A stretch of DNA of 64,000 nucleotides from CAVWUA01 sp963758025 (GCA_963758025.1 CAVWUA010000011.1:124001-188000), one strand, 5' to 3'; counted from the stretch's first letter, positions 18,953 through 28,448 are shown. Made by a program: numbers and translations. The notes: generated by a model not told the origin, from the sequence alone.

Positions 18953-20704
18953 TCACTTGACCACTCGCAACAGTTCCTTGATCGAGGTCTTGCCCTGGAT
19001 GACCTGACGCAAGCCGTCTTCCTGAAGGTAAATCATGCCATTCTTCCGCGCCTCGGCCTTGATGGCGTTGAGCGACGGGTTTTCACGGATCAGGTCCTTC
19101 ATGGGATCGGTGACGACCAGCAACTCGAAGATCCCGGTCCGGCCCAGGTAGCCGGTCCCGCCGCAAGCGGGGCAGACCTGCTCGGGGTTCTCGGGAGGTC
19201 GGTAGAAGACATCCACCTTGTCCGCTGGCAGGTTGGCCTTCTCCAGGAACTCGGGCTTGGGCTTGTATGGTTCCTTGCAGGTCTCGCACAGGCTGCGCAC
19301 CAGGCGCTGGCCGAGCACGGCCGAGAGAGCGGATGCCAGCATGAAGGGCTCGACGCCCAGGTCCAGCAGCCGGAAGAGGGCGGTCACGGTGTCGTTGGAG
19401 TGGACCGTGGAGAAGACCATGTGACCGGTATTCGCAGCCTGGCAGGCGATGGTGGCCGTCTCCTGGTCGCGGATCTCGCCGATCATGATCACGTCGGGGT
19501 CCTGACGGAGAATCGACCGCAAGCTGCCGGCGAACGACTGGCCGGCCTTGGTGTTGATCTCCATCTGGGTGATGTTGTCGATGTGATACTCGATCGGGTC
19601 CTCGACCGTGATCACGTTCTTCTGGAAGCGGTCGATCTCGCGGAGGCAGGCGTAGAGCGTGGTGCTCTTGCCCGACCCGGTCGGCCCACAGCAGAGGAAC
19701 ATGCCGTGCGGTTGGGTGACGATCGAACGGATTTCCTGCACGAGTTTGGGCCGGAGGCCGATCTCTTCGAGCTTGGCGACGGTCGCTGCGTTATCCAGAA
19801 TTCGCATGACGAGCTTCTCGCCAGCCTTCGAGCCGGCGGTCGCCACGCGGAAGTCGATCTCGCGGCCTTCGAGCTTCGCGCCGAAGGAACCGTCCTGCGG
19901 CTTGCGCTTTTCGGAGATGTCCATCGCCGAAAGCACCTTGAAGATGTTGACGACGGCGTCCCCCGTGGGCCGGTCGAACGGCTCGGCCGCGTGGAGGATG
20001 CCGTCGATCCGGTAGCGGACGGACATCTGTTCCTGAGTCGGCTCCAGGTGAATATCGGTGGAACGCCGGAGAATCGCGTCGTATACGAGTTCCTTGGCAG
20101 CCATGAAGACTTTCGACTGCTCGGCCCGTTCGGTCAAGGTGGTGTCCACCTTGCCGCCGGCCCCCTTGCCGATGAACTGGATCGGCGGGCCTGCCCGGTC
20201 CATGGCGGACTCGGAGCGGTTGAAGAGCCCCTTCATGCCCATTTTGTTCATCAGCCCGTTGGCCACCTCGCCCAGGTGATAGGGCGTCAGCACCTTGTCC
20301 GTGTCGGGCACGGTCTGGTTGCGGATGAAGATATACGTGAACAGTGGCACGAAGTACGCCAGTAAGAGAAGGATCAGCCCGATGACGAAGAACGGGATGG
20401 CCCACAAGAGGGCGAAGCCGAGCACTCCGGAGAAGAAGACGATCGAGTTCCACATCTCGAACCGGACGTTGTTCAACTCGCGGGTATCGTCATCGACCCA
20501 CCAGGTTGTCCAGGTCCAGAGCAGGAAGATGCCGAGGACGGGAAGGAACTTGAACAGGTTGAGGTACAACCCCGGACCACGATTGTCGGCGATCGCCGCC
20601 GACTGAGCCCAGAGCCCGACGAGGCCCTCGGCCGCCTCGGCCCCGGCCGAGAGGCCGAGGGTCGCCAGGGCGAAGGTCGCGACGCCTAATTTCGGACGGG
20701 ACAT
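18953..20704 (-). CDS. GspE/PilB-type secretion ATPase with membrane-spanning N-terminus
   Basis: 583 residues from ATG 20704, which follows GGAGAA. The C-terminal two thirds is a type II/IV secretion ATPase. It has the Walker A motif GPTGSGKST, the Asp box ITVEDPIEYHID, Walker B DPDVIMIGEIRD, the His box MVFSTVHSNDT, and a tetracysteine zinc site (CETC...CPACGGTGY). The first about 130 residues differ from normal GspE/PilB: a signal-like segment (1-24) and at least two transmembrane stretches (LFKFLPVLGIFLLWTWT and FALLWAIPFFVIGLILLLL). This would anchor the ATPase to the inner membrane directly. It lies between pilT and the CvpA-like gene, and no pilin, GspF or secretin gene is nearby. Confidence 0.88.
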   Translation of the reverse strand: MSRPKLGVATFALATLGLSAGAEAAEGLVGLWAQSAAIADNRGPGLYLNLFKFLPVLGIFLLWTWTTWWVDDDTRELNNVRFEMWNSIVFFSGVLGFALLWAIPFFVIGLILLLLAYFVPLFTYIFIRNQTVPDTDKVLTPYHLGEVANGLMNKMGMKGLFNRSESAMDRAGPPIQFIGKGAGGKVDTTLTERAEQSKVFMAAKELVYDAILRRSTDIHLEPTQEQMSVRYRIDGILHAAEPFDRPTGDAVVNIFKVLSAMDISEKRKPQDGSFGAKLEGREIDFRVATAGSKAGEKLVMRILDNAATVAKLEEIGLRPKLVQEIRSIVTQPHGMFLCCGPTGSGKSTTLYACLREIDRFQKNVITVEDPIEYHIDNITQMEINTKAGQSFAGSLRSILRQDPDVIMIGEIRDQETATIACQAANTGHMVFSTVHSNDTVTALFRLLDLGVEPFMLASALSAVLGQRLVRSLCETCKEPYKPKPEFLEKANLPADKVDVFYRPPENPEQVCPACGGTGYLGRTGIFELLVVTDPMKDLIRENPSLNAIKAEARKNGMIYLQEDGLRQVIQGKTSIKELLRVVK

Positions 20705-20782
20705 GGAATTCTCCGGCTCGACATGGGCTTGGGGGCACGACCCCACGACCCTTCTCGTCTCTCGTCTCTTCGGCGGTTGCGT

Positions 20783-21946
20783 TTACAGAATGCCTTGCTC
20801 AGGTAGCGTAATGCCCTTCAACGCCATTCTCAAGGACTCGGGGTTCGGCGCGACCTCGAACGCGGTGGCGCGCTCGACCTTTTCATCCACGACGAGCTTC
20901 CGTAAGCTCTCGGTGAAGTCCACCATTCCTTCTTCCTTGCCCAGACGGATCGCCTGCGCGAGTTTGATGTCCTCCTCGTTGAGAATCAGTTTCCGCACCG
21001 TCGGGTTCATCCGCATGACCTCGCAGAGCGGGACACGGCCCTGCCCGGTATTCTCCTTCCACTCCTTGGTGGTCGGCAGAAGTTTCTGGGCGATGACCGC
21101 CTTGAGGTTGAACGCGAGGTTCTGCCGCATCGCCGCGTGCATATCGACCGGGAAGAGGTCGAGGATGCGGCTAATCGTCGAGGGGGCACCCGAGGCGTGA
21201 ATCGTCCCGAAGACCAGGTGGCCGGTTTCGGCCGCGTGCAAGGCCGCGTTGAACGTGTCGCGGTCACGCATCTCACCCACGAGGATGATGTCCGGGTCCT
21301 GCCGCACCGCGTGCTTCAGGGCCGTATCCCAGTCGATCACGTCGATGCCGACCTCGCGCTGATTGATGATCGACTTGTCGTCGGTGAAGGTGAACTCGAT
21401 CGGGTCTTCGATGGTGACGATGTGGCAGCGTTCGTTGTTATTGACGTACTGGAGCATCGAGGCGATCGTCGTCGACTTACCTGAACCGGTCACGCCCGAG
21501 AGGATGATGATTCCCTGGTCTGCCTTGACGATCTCCCCGAGCACCGGGGGCAGGCCAAGCCCTTCGAAGTTCGGGATCGACGTGTTGACGCGCCGGGCAA
21601 CCAGGCTCAAACGGCCGCGTGCCCGGAACAGGTTCACGCGGAAGCGGGTTTCGGATCCGTTGGTATCGGTGACGATGTGGGCGAAGTCGGCCCCGCCGGT
21701 ATCCTCCAGAATCTGACGCTGCCGGGGTGTCATGATCGGGAACATCAGGCGTTCCATGTCGGCGGTCGACAAGGGCGGCAATTGCATCTGGCGCAGCACG
21801 CCGGAGAGCCGCATCGCGGGCGCCAACCCCACCTTCAGGTGCAGGTCGGACCCCTCGTGCTTCATGACCATCCGGAACAGCTTGTTGGCTTCCGGCTCGT
21901 TCGCGGACGGCTGATTGGCCGGGGTGGACTGGACGTCGGTGGCCAT
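20783..21946 (-). CDS. pilT: PilT-type retraction ATPase
   Basis: 387 residues. The family hallmarks are all present: the N-terminal GSDLHLKVG block, Walker A GVTGSGKSTT, Asp box IVTIEDPIEFTF, Walker B DPDIILVGEMRD, and the HASGAPSTISRILDLFP block typical of PilT. These proteins power type IV pilus retraction as cytoplasmic hexamers. The gene starts 78 bases upstream of the GspE-like gene and is likely cotranscribed with it. The last about 80 residues are less conserved (VDEKVERATAFEVAP). Confidence 0.92.
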   Translation of the reverse strand: MATDVQSTPANQPSANEPEANKLFRMVMKHEGSDLHLKVGLAPAMRLSGVLRQMQLPPLSTADMERLMFPIMTPRQRQILEDTGGADFAHIVTDTNGSETRFRVNLFRARGRLSLVARRVNTSIPNFEGLGLPPVLGEIVKADQGIIILSGVTGSGKSTTIASMLQYVNNNERCHIVTIEDPIEFTFTDDKSIINQREVGIDVIDWDTALKHAVRQDPDIILVGEMRDRDTFNAALHAAETGHLVFGTIHASGAPSTISRILDLFPVDMHAAMRQNLAFNLKAVIAQKLLPTTKEWKENTGQGRVPLCEVMRMNPTVRKLILNEEDIKLAQAIRLGKEEGMVDFTESLRKLVVDEKVERATAFEVAPNPESLRMALKGITLPEQGIL

Positions 21947-22097
21947 CGGCGATCACTCCTCGCAAAGCAATTCGCGGCAAGTCAGGTTCGGACAGATCGG
22001 GGAAATCAGACCGCCCGGCCGGTTCAGCCCGCTCGGGGATGAGCCCTGTTCCGAGCGACGGAACCGACGGGAGCGGACCGGTCCGGTTCGGCACGTC

Positions 22098-22895
22098 CTA
22101 ATCCACATCCCGCACTCCGCATTCCGCAACCTGACGCACGGGGACGCCGTGACGAGCCAGGTAATCTTTGGTTTCGGCGATTGTGTACTCTCGATAGTGA
22201 AAGATGCTCGCGGCCAGCGCGGCGCTGGCGCCGCCTTCCATCAAGGCCGCCCGCAGATGCTCGGGAGATCCGGCACCTCCGGACGCCACCAGCGGAATCG
22301 TCACCGCGTCGGCCACCGCGCGTGTCATTGGTAAATCATACCCGGCTTTCGTCCCGTCGGCATCCATGCTGGTCAACACGATCTCTCCGGCACCCAGCGC
22401 TTCGACCTCGCGTGCCCAGGCGACGGCCTCCTTGCCAGTGGGAACCCGGCCGCCGTTGATGTGAACCTCCCAGACCTCGCGCCCATCTTGCTGAACGCGC
22501 TTCGGGTCGATGTTCACGACGATGCACTGGCTTCCAAACCGTCGCGCGGCGCGGCGGACAAAATCGGGATCGCGTACCGCGGCCGAGTTGATCGAGACCT
22601 TATCGGCACCGGCATTGAGCAAGGCCCGGATATCATCCAGGTCGCGAATTCCGCCACCGACGGTCACCGGCATGAAACAGACCTCCGCCGTGTGTCGCAC
22701 GACGTCCAGCAGGATGCCCCGCCCTTCGTGGCTGGCGGTGATGTCAAGGAAAACCAGCTCGTCGGCCCCCTCGTCCTCGTAACGCGATGCCACCTCGACC
22801 GGGTCGCCCGCGTCGCGCAGGTTCAGGAAGTTGGTCCCTTTGACCACTCGGCCGCGATCCACATCAAGGCAAGGGATGATCCGCTTGGCGAGCAT
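22098..22895 (-). CDS. hisF: Imidazole glycerol phosphate synthase subunit HisF
   Basis: 265 residues. The start at ATG 22895 (MLAKRIIPCLDVDRGRVVKG) is the normal HisF start and follows AGGA. The (beta/alpha)8 barrel carries Asp11 of the CLDVD strand, the phosphate-binding GGGIR and SGGAGSPEH loops, and Asp130 in IVVNIDPKRV. HisF makes IGP and AICAR from PRFAR using ammonia from HisH. No other his gene is nearby. It precedes pilT on the same strand by 151 bases, so cotranscription is uncertain. Confidence 0.96.
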   Translation of the reverse strand: MLAKRIIPCLDVDRGRVVKGTNFLNLRDAGDPVEVASRYEDEGADELVFLDITASHEGRGILLDVVRHTAEVCFMPVTVGGGIRDLDDIRALLNAGADKVSINSAAVRDPDFVRRAARRFGSQCIVVNIDPKRVQQDGREVWEVHINGGRVPTGKEAVAWAREVEALGAGEIVLTSMDADGTKAGYDLPMTRAVADAVTIPLVASGGAGSPEHLRAALMEGGASAALAASIFHYREYTIAETKDYLARHGVPVRQVAECGVRDVD

Positions 22896-23043
22896 TCGGC
22901 GTCCTGGAGACGTTTCTACGGAATGGACGGAGAACTCCGGCCACCGGAAAAGGGCATTGATACCGTATTCTATCCGAGTGATCCAGAGCGTCGCTAGTAG
23001 GATGCGGTCCCTCGGTGGCAATCTGTTTCGGATCGGGTGACGA

Positions 23044-23910
23044 TTAACCCGCGCCGGATTCCTCCCGCAACCGCCGCTCGACCCAGGCTCGGGCCTCGGC
23101 GACCGGGTCATTTGTCTGGCGGTCGAGCCTCTCGGCACGCTCACTGATTCGCTCGGCCAGGCGCCGGCGGACATCCGGCTCGGCTTGGTCGAGAATCGCC
23201 GCCATTGACTCCAGTCCGCCGATCGATTCGCGCTGGAATACCGCATCGACCGCGGGGATCGAGCGAGGGCCATGCCCATTCGCGACCTCCACCAGCCAGG
23301 GCAGGCCCGTCTCGTCGTCGAATTCCAGGAGCATCGTTGCCAGGGTGAGACGATCTTCCTCCTCGTCCCGGTCGTCCCGTTCCCAGAGCGTTCCCAGCAA
23401 CTCGTGGAACTGGTCCTCCGGCAGGAACCATCGCAAACCGCTCAGGGCCGCGAGAAAATGCGCGCGGTCCCCCTGCTTGAGCCACTGGAGAAGTCTCGGC
23501 AGGATGCGCTGATCCTTCCGGCGAGCCAGCGTGGAGGCAGCCAGCGACCACCGCTCCGCGTGGGGCTCGTCCAGCAGGGCATGCAGTTTCGCCGTCGCCT
23601 GGGCGTCGAAGGGCTGGCTGGAGCGAATCGCCTGCTCGGCCACGGGTGCATCCGGATCACCCATCAATTCACAGATCAAGGCCGAGAGCGAGCGATCGCG
23701 CTGGTGACGATCGACGAGAATCCTCAGCGCCGTGGTTCGGGCCACGGCGGACTCCCGTTCCCGGTCGCGCGCCACCCGTGTCAAGACCTCGTCCGACTCC
23801 TCCTCCAGCCGCCGCCTTTGCACGTCCGACTCGGTCGCCTCGATACTGACCTGCTCCGAGACGCGGGCAAGGACCCTTTGCAGGCGATCGGTCGGGGACT
23901 CGTCGGACAC
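23044..23910 (-). CDS. HEAT-repeat-like protein, unknown
   Basis: 288 residues from GTG 23910, which follows GGAGG. It is entirely alpha-helical, with a charged coiled-coil-like N-terminus (residues 10-55, many Glu and Arg). HEAT-like helical pairs follow (DAPVAEQAIRSSQPFD, HAERWSLAASTLARRKD, DRAHFLAALSGLRWFLPED). No signal peptide is present. It may be a cytoplasmic scaffold. It sits 33 bases downstream of the RES gene. Confidence 0.6.
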   Translation of the reverse strand: MSDESPTDRLQRVLARVSEQVSIEATESDVQRRRLEEESDEVLTRVARDRERESAVARTTALRILVDRHQRDRSLSALICELMGDPDAPVAEQAIRSSQPFDAQATAKLHALLDEPHAERWSLAASTLARRKDQRILPRLLQWLKQGDRAHFLAALSGLRWFLPEDQFHELLGTLWERDDRDEEEDRLTLATMLLEFDDETGLPWLVEVANGHGPRSIPAVDAVFQRESIGGLESMAAILDQAEPDVRRRLAERISERAERLDRQTNDPVAEARAWVERRLREESGAG

Positions 23911-23943
23911 GGGGGGCCTCCGCGGAGGTGGGGAGTACGGATC

Positions 23944-24486
23944 TCAGCCACGGATGACATGAGTTTTGTTGGTGATCAGGTCGTTGAAACGCAGTTCACT
24001 CCCCTTGATGAGCTTCTCAGGGAAGACGATCAGCGATTTCTTCCTGGGAAGTTTGGCCGAGATCGAGAGGAACCTTTCCAGCCCCCCGGTCCCGTACAAG
24101 GCTGCACCCAGACGCTGGGTCGGTGCATCTCCGGGTGGATAGGTGTCCCAATTCCCGGTGAGTTCTTGGACCGTGAGATTGAGGAGAGCCTGTTGTTTGG
24201 GTTCGGTCAAATCGGCAATCGCTTGAAGGTGCACCTCGATGTCAATCGTCGCGACATTATTTCGGTGTGGATTCACAACATGCTGATCTAGCGGGCCGAA
24301 AATAGCTTCTACTTCGTAAAGTGCGACAATGGGCGATTCCGCGAGGTACAGGATTTCGAAGGGAGGGTTCGCGGCTCTTCCAGGATTGAAACGGGTCGTG
24401 ATTGCGGCCGTGTGCGAGTCGGAGCCTCGTTCTTGGATTTTGATGTCGCCATTCCAGGATCTCCCAAGTCTCGAAGCGCGATTCAC
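23944..24486 (-). CDS. RES-domain protein (ADP-ribosyl/NAD-degrading toxin family)
   Basis: 180 residues from GTG 24486, which follows GGAAAG. The RES family core is recognisable: TRFNPGRAANPPFEILYLAES and IVALYEVEAIFG, carrying the Arg, Glu and Ser that name the family. Known RES toxins act on NAD or ADP-ribosylate a target and are paired with an Xre/DUF2384 antitoxin. No antitoxin ORF is found on either side (24487-24552 is too short, and the next genes are dinG and a HEAT-like protein). It may be an unpaired RES protein, of which many exist, or its partner may be elsewhere. Confidence 0.7.
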   Translation of the reverse strand: MNRASRLGRSWNGDIKIQERGSDSHTAAITTRFNPGRAANPPFEILYLAESPIVALYEVEAIFGPLDQHVVNPHRNNVATIDIEVHLQAIADLTEPKQQALLNLTVQELTGNWDTYPPGDAPTQRLGAALYGTGGLERFLSISAKLPRKKSLIVFPEKLIKGSELRFNDLITNKTHVIRG

Positions 24487-24552
24487 TTTCCTTCGTTATC
24501 ATACACGGGATCGTTCAGATACGTCGAATCCGCTCAATGCCTTAAAGAGGCA

Positions 24553-26523
24553 TCATCGTCCCCCAATAACCTCCACAACCCTCGGGCACTCCGGCAACGA
24601 GCCGAGGAACTGCCGGCCGTAGGGCTTGGTCAGGACGCGGGGGTCGAGGATGGCGACGATGCCGGTATCGGTCCTGGCGCGGATCAGGCGGCCGAAACCT
24701 TGTTTGAGCTTGATGATCGCCTCGGGAATCTGGTACTCGACGAACGGGTTGCCGCCGCGCTTGCGGATGGCTTCCAGGCGGGCTTCGAGCAGAGGGCGGT
24801 CGGGGACGCTGAATGGCAATCGGGTGATGATCACATTCGAGAGCGCCTTGCCCGGCACGTCCACCCCTTGCCAGAAGCTGTCCGTGCCGAAAATCACACT
24901 ATCCACGTCCGACTTGAACGCCTCGACCATCTTCGATCGTGGTAGGCCGTCTCCCTGAGAGTACAGGGCGATGTTCCGCTCAGCCAGCCAGGGGGCGAGG
25001 CGGCGGGTGGCCTCCTGCATCATCCGATAGGAGGTGAACAGGACGAACGCCTTGCCGTGTGTCAGATTCAGGTAATGCTTGATGGCCAGGATCGCCCGGT
25101 GCTCGAATTCCTTGGGGTCGTCGGACGGGTCGGGCAGGTCGCGCGGGATGTGAATCTTGACCTGCTTGGGATAGTCGAAAGGGCTGCCCAGTTGGAGTGT
25201 TTCGCAACGGGTGAGGCCGAGCCGCCCCTTGGCGAACTGGAACCCCGGCGGCGAGCCGATCGCCAGAGTGGCGGAGGTGAGAATGCACGTCGGCACCTCG
25301 GCGAATAGCTCCCGGCGCAAGGTCGGTCCGACCTCCAGCGGTGAGTGCGCCAGGGTGACGCGCCGCTTCTCCGGCTCGATCTCGATCCAGTGGACGTTCT
25401 CTTCGGCGTCGTCCTGCCGGAGCCAGAGGGCCAGTGAGGCGGCCATGCCGTCGCAACGCTCCTGGGCGGCGGATAGCTCGATACGCTGCTCGTCCCCTTC
25501 CACCTGCTCGGCCCCCAGGCCGATGAGTGTGGAGAGCTTACGCAACTCCTCGCCGAGTACGTCAGCCACCGGGATCGGCCGTCGCAGGCGGCCGTTGGAG
25601 GTTCCGTGACGGCCTTGCCAGATGGCGACCGCGTCGAAGAACTGCTGGGCCGCGCGTCGGGTGATTCCGACCTGATCGAGCGCGTCGCCCAGGTCGTGAT
25701 AGACGAGCAACCCCTTGCGGGTCTTGTTGTTGTAGAGCCGGCCCAGCAGGTAATCGACCTGCCCGCTGGTGATTCGCAGGCCGAGGTGATCGCCGGCGAC
25801 GGCTTCGAGGGTGTGGGCCTCGTCGAAGATGGCGACCTGGTACTCGGGCAAGAACCCAGCGCCGGCGGCTCGCAGGGCAAGATCGGTCAGGAACAGGGCG
25901 TGGTTGACGACCAGAATGTTGGCCGAGTGCATCCGACGCCGGGCCTTGTAGTAGAAGCAATCCTTGTAACGGGGACAGTGGCGGCCCAGACAGTTGCCGT
26001 TCTCGCTGACGACGGCGTCCCAGACGGCGGGCGAGGGCCGGAAGTCGAGATCGGAGCGGCTGCCGTCGGCCGTCTCCTTGACCCAGGCCCGCAGCCGCAC
26101 GAGCTGGTCGAGATCCTCGGCGCTCTGGAAGGTCGCCCCGGCTCGTTTAATCGAGGCGTCGAGCCGTCGCAGGCTGAGGTAATTACCCCGCCCCTTGACC
26201 AGCACCGCGGAAAACTCCTGCGGCATCACTGCTCGAAGGAACGGCAGGTCTTTCTGAAGCAACTGCTCCTGAAGGCTGATCGTGTGGGTCGAGACGACGA
26301 CTTTCTTCTTCTGTTCGGCGGCGGCCAGGATCGCCGGAACGAGGTAGGCGAAGCTCTTGCCGACCCCCGTGCCGGCCTCGACCATCAGGTGATGCTCCTC
26401 CTCAATGGCCCGCGCGACGGCCGAGGCCATGCGCAACTGCTCGTCGCGGGCCTCGTAACGCTCCAGGCGGCGGGCTATCGCGCCGTCGGGGCCGAGGATG
26501 GGGAGCGGGTCGAGGCTGGTCAT
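24553..26523 (-). CDS. dinG: DinG-family ATP-dependent DNA helicase
   Basis: 656 residues. Superfamily 2, XPD/DinG-like: Walker A EAGTGVGKS (residues 49-57), DEAH at 234-237, and C-terminal motifs DSVIFGTDSFWQGVDVPG and QGFGRLIRARTDTG. XPD-like helicases bind a 4Fe-4S cluster with four cysteines. Here three are present (C178, C183, C189 in CLGRHCPRYKDC), but the first is Ser117 in KGRGNYLSLRR. The cluster may be absent, altered, or use another ligand. The frame is intact. DinG unwinds R-loops and G-quadruplexes. It lies between the glycosyltransferase fusion and the RES gene. Confidence 0.9.
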   Translation of the reverse strand: MTSLDPLPILGPDGAIARRLERYEARDEQLRMASAVARAIEEEHHLMVEAGTGVGKSFAYLVPAILAAAEQKKKVVVSTHTISLQEQLLQKDLPFLRAVMPQEFSAVLVKGRGNYLSLRRLDASIKRAGATFQSAEDLDQLVRLRAWVKETADGSRSDLDFRPSPAVWDAVVSENGNCLGRHCPRYKDCFYYKARRRMHSANILVVNHALFLTDLALRAAGAGFLPEYQVAIFDEAHTLEAVAGDHLGLRITSGQVDYLLGRLYNNKTRKGLLVYHDLGDALDQVGITRRAAQQFFDAVAIWQGRHGTSNGRLRRPIPVADVLGEELRKLSTLIGLGAEQVEGDEQRIELSAAQERCDGMAASLALWLRQDDAEENVHWIEIEPEKRRVTLAHSPLEVGPTLRRELFAEVPTCILTSATLAIGSPPGFQFAKGRLGLTRCETLQLGSPFDYPKQVKIHIPRDLPDPSDDPKEFEHRAILAIKHYLNLTHGKAFVLFTSYRMMQEATRRLAPWLAERNIALYSQGDGLPRSKMVEAFKSDVDSVIFGTDSFWQGVDVPGKALSNVIITRLPFSVPDRPLLEARLEAIRKRGGNPFVEYQIPEAIIKLKQGFGRLIRARTDTGIVAILDPRVLTKPYGRQFLGSLPECPRVVEVIGGR

Positions 26524-26588
26524 GCATCCGTACCTGAGATTAGGAGGGGGCCGTCGCCCCGTCGCCCGATTCGCGTCTCGATGAGTCG

Positions 26589-28448
26589 TCAGGCGTAGGC
26601 GGGCAACTGCTTCTCCTCGACGATTCCCGCGCCGAGGCGTTCGTTGATCTGTCGCTTCAGGGCGAAGCGGCGATCGTTCTGATGATACACCGACCGTGCC
26701 CGTTCGACGAATTCCGGGCCGAAATCACCGTTCCGTTCGTGGACCCGCAGGGCGTCCTCGACATCCCAGAGCGCTTCGTTGATGGACTCCAACTCGGTGG
26801 CCAGATCGTCGATCGACGGTGCGCCGATCAGGGCACGGTCGCGGATGGCGGTCAGGGCGTTCAGCTCGGCCCGGACGTTGCGGAGCTTCGCCTCGTCGGT
26901 GATCCGGCGCTCCTTGATCCGCAAGATCGTGATCCGGTCAATCAATTCTCCCGGAGCGATCTCGACGGTGATCGACCGACGCTGGCGGGCCAGGTGCCGC
27001 CGTAACGCTTGTTCCACCTCCGCGATGGCCCCTTCCCAGTGGCCAGGCCGGGGCTGGCGGAAGAGGCGGGCCGAGGGATACCAGGGGGAATCGTCGCGCC
27101 CGAGCATCCAGACCCAGTGGGGCGCATACGGCAGGATGATCCAGACAGGGACCCCCAGAGCGCCGGCCAGGTGTCCGATCGAGGTGTCGGAGGTGATGAC
27201 CAGGTCGAGATTCTTCAGGACGGCCGCCGTGTCCACGAAGGCGCCGGTCTGCTCGTCGAGCCGTGGGCCGAGGTCGAGCACCGGGACATCCGGCGGCAGC
27301 TCGGCCAGCTCCTCCGTCCCCTTGCCTTTCTGGAGACTGACGAGCGTCACCCCCTCGATCCGGCCAAGCGGAGCGAAATGGCGGAGCGGAATGTTGCGCT
27401 GGCGGAGCCCCGCCCAGTTCTTCACCGCCGCGCCCCAGTTGATCCCGATCTTGAACCCGCTTCGTGTCGCCAGCTCGTCCCGCCAATGGTTCACCAGCGG
27501 TTCCTCGGCATGGAGATACGGAACCTGCGCGGGGATCGTCTCGACCGTCGTTCCAAGAACCCCCGGCAGGCTCAGGAGCGGGATATGGCAATCAAACCGA
27601 GGGATCGGCTGCCCGCGTTCGACGATCTGGTCGATCCCGGGGCACGTTGACAGGGCCCGGGAAAGCCGCTGCTGGCACTCGACGATCGTGGTCCCCCCAC
27701 GCTGCTTCACAAGGGGGACAAACCGGATGAACTGGAAGGCATCCCCCAGCCCTTGATCGGTGTGGATCAGGATCGTCCGCCCGTTCAGCGGGGAGCCGTC
27801 CCACCTCGGCTGCGGGAAGGGACGGGGCGGGCATTCCGGGGTCTTCCACCGCCATTCGTACTCCGGCCAGCCCTCGGCGTAACGCCCGGCCAGGAGCAAG
27901 GTGATTCCCAGGTTCTTGTGAGCCTCGGCATGGTTCGGCTGGATCTGGAGAGCCTGTCGGAAGCAGGCCATCGCCTCGTCCAGATGGTCCAGGCCCGAGA
28001 GCACCGATCCCAGTCCGTTGAGCGCCTCGGTGTGATCCGGCTTGAGGGTCAACGCCTGCCGAAAGCTGCTGATCGCTTCGTCCGCCAGTCCCCGCTCGGA
28101 CAGGACGATACCGAGATTATTGAAGGCGTTGGCGTAATCCGGCTTGAGGGTCAACGCGTGGCGGAGCCGGGCCTCGGCCTCATCCAACCGGCCCATCTGA
28201 CGCAGGGTGTTGCCGAGGTTATTGTGGACCTCCGCCTGGTCGGGCTTCAGCTCCAGCGTGTTCTGATAGACCGCGACGGCCTCGTCGAGCCGATCGACCG
28301 CCTGGAGGATCATGCCGAGAACCCACAACACGTCGGTATTCCGGGGGTCCACCTGAAGGATCTGGCGGCAGAGGGACTCCGCCTGTCGAGGGTCCCCGGC
28401 CTGGAAGGTTTTCCAGGCCATGCCCAGGGTCGGTACGTTGTACGTCAT
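26589..28448 (-). CDS. TPR - glycosyltransferase (GT9/GT41-like) - DUF6165 fusion protein
   Basis: 619 residues. Residues 8-200 are six TPR units (NNLGNTLRQMGRLDEAEARL and relatives), ending in the GRYAEGWPEYEWRWKTPE block typical of planctomycete TPR transferases. Residues 205-490 form a GT9-like nucleotide-sugar domain (TDQGLGDAFQFIRFVPLVK, VSLQKGKG, LVITSDTSIGHLAGALG). The C-terminal 115 residues match the helical DUF6165 family (SITVEIAPGELIDRITILR, KLRNVRAELNAL). The fusion suggests glycosylation of a partner recognised by the TPRs; that target is unknown. It lies 59 bases after thiSG and 65 bases before dinG. Confidence 0.82.
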   Translation of the reverse strand: MTYNVPTLGMAWKTFQAGDPRQAESLCRQILQVDPRNTDVLWVLGMILQAVDRLDEAVAVYQNTLELKPDQAEVHNNLGNTLRQMGRLDEAEARLRHALTLKPDYANAFNNLGIVLSERGLADEAISSFRQALTLKPDHTEALNGLGSVLSGLDHLDEAMACFRQALQIQPNHAEAHKNLGITLLLAGRYAEGWPEYEWRWKTPECPPRPFPQPRWDGSPLNGRTILIHTDQGLGDAFQFIRFVPLVKQRGGTTIVECQQRLSRALSTCPGIDQIVERGQPIPRFDCHIPLLSLPGVLGTTVETIPAQVPYLHAEEPLVNHWRDELATRSGFKIGINWGAAVKNWAGLRQRNIPLRHFAPLGRIEGVTLVSLQKGKGTEELAELPPDVPVLDLGPRLDEQTGAFVDTAAVLKNLDLVITSDTSIGHLAGALGVPVWIILPYAPHWVWMLGRDDSPWYPSARLFRQPRPGHWEGAIAEVEQALRRHLARQRRSITVEIAPGELIDRITILRIKERRITDEAKLRNVRAELNALTAIRDRALIGAPSIDDLATELESINEALWDVEDALRVHERNGDFGPEFVERARSVYHQNDRRFALKRQINERLGAGIVEEKQLPAYA

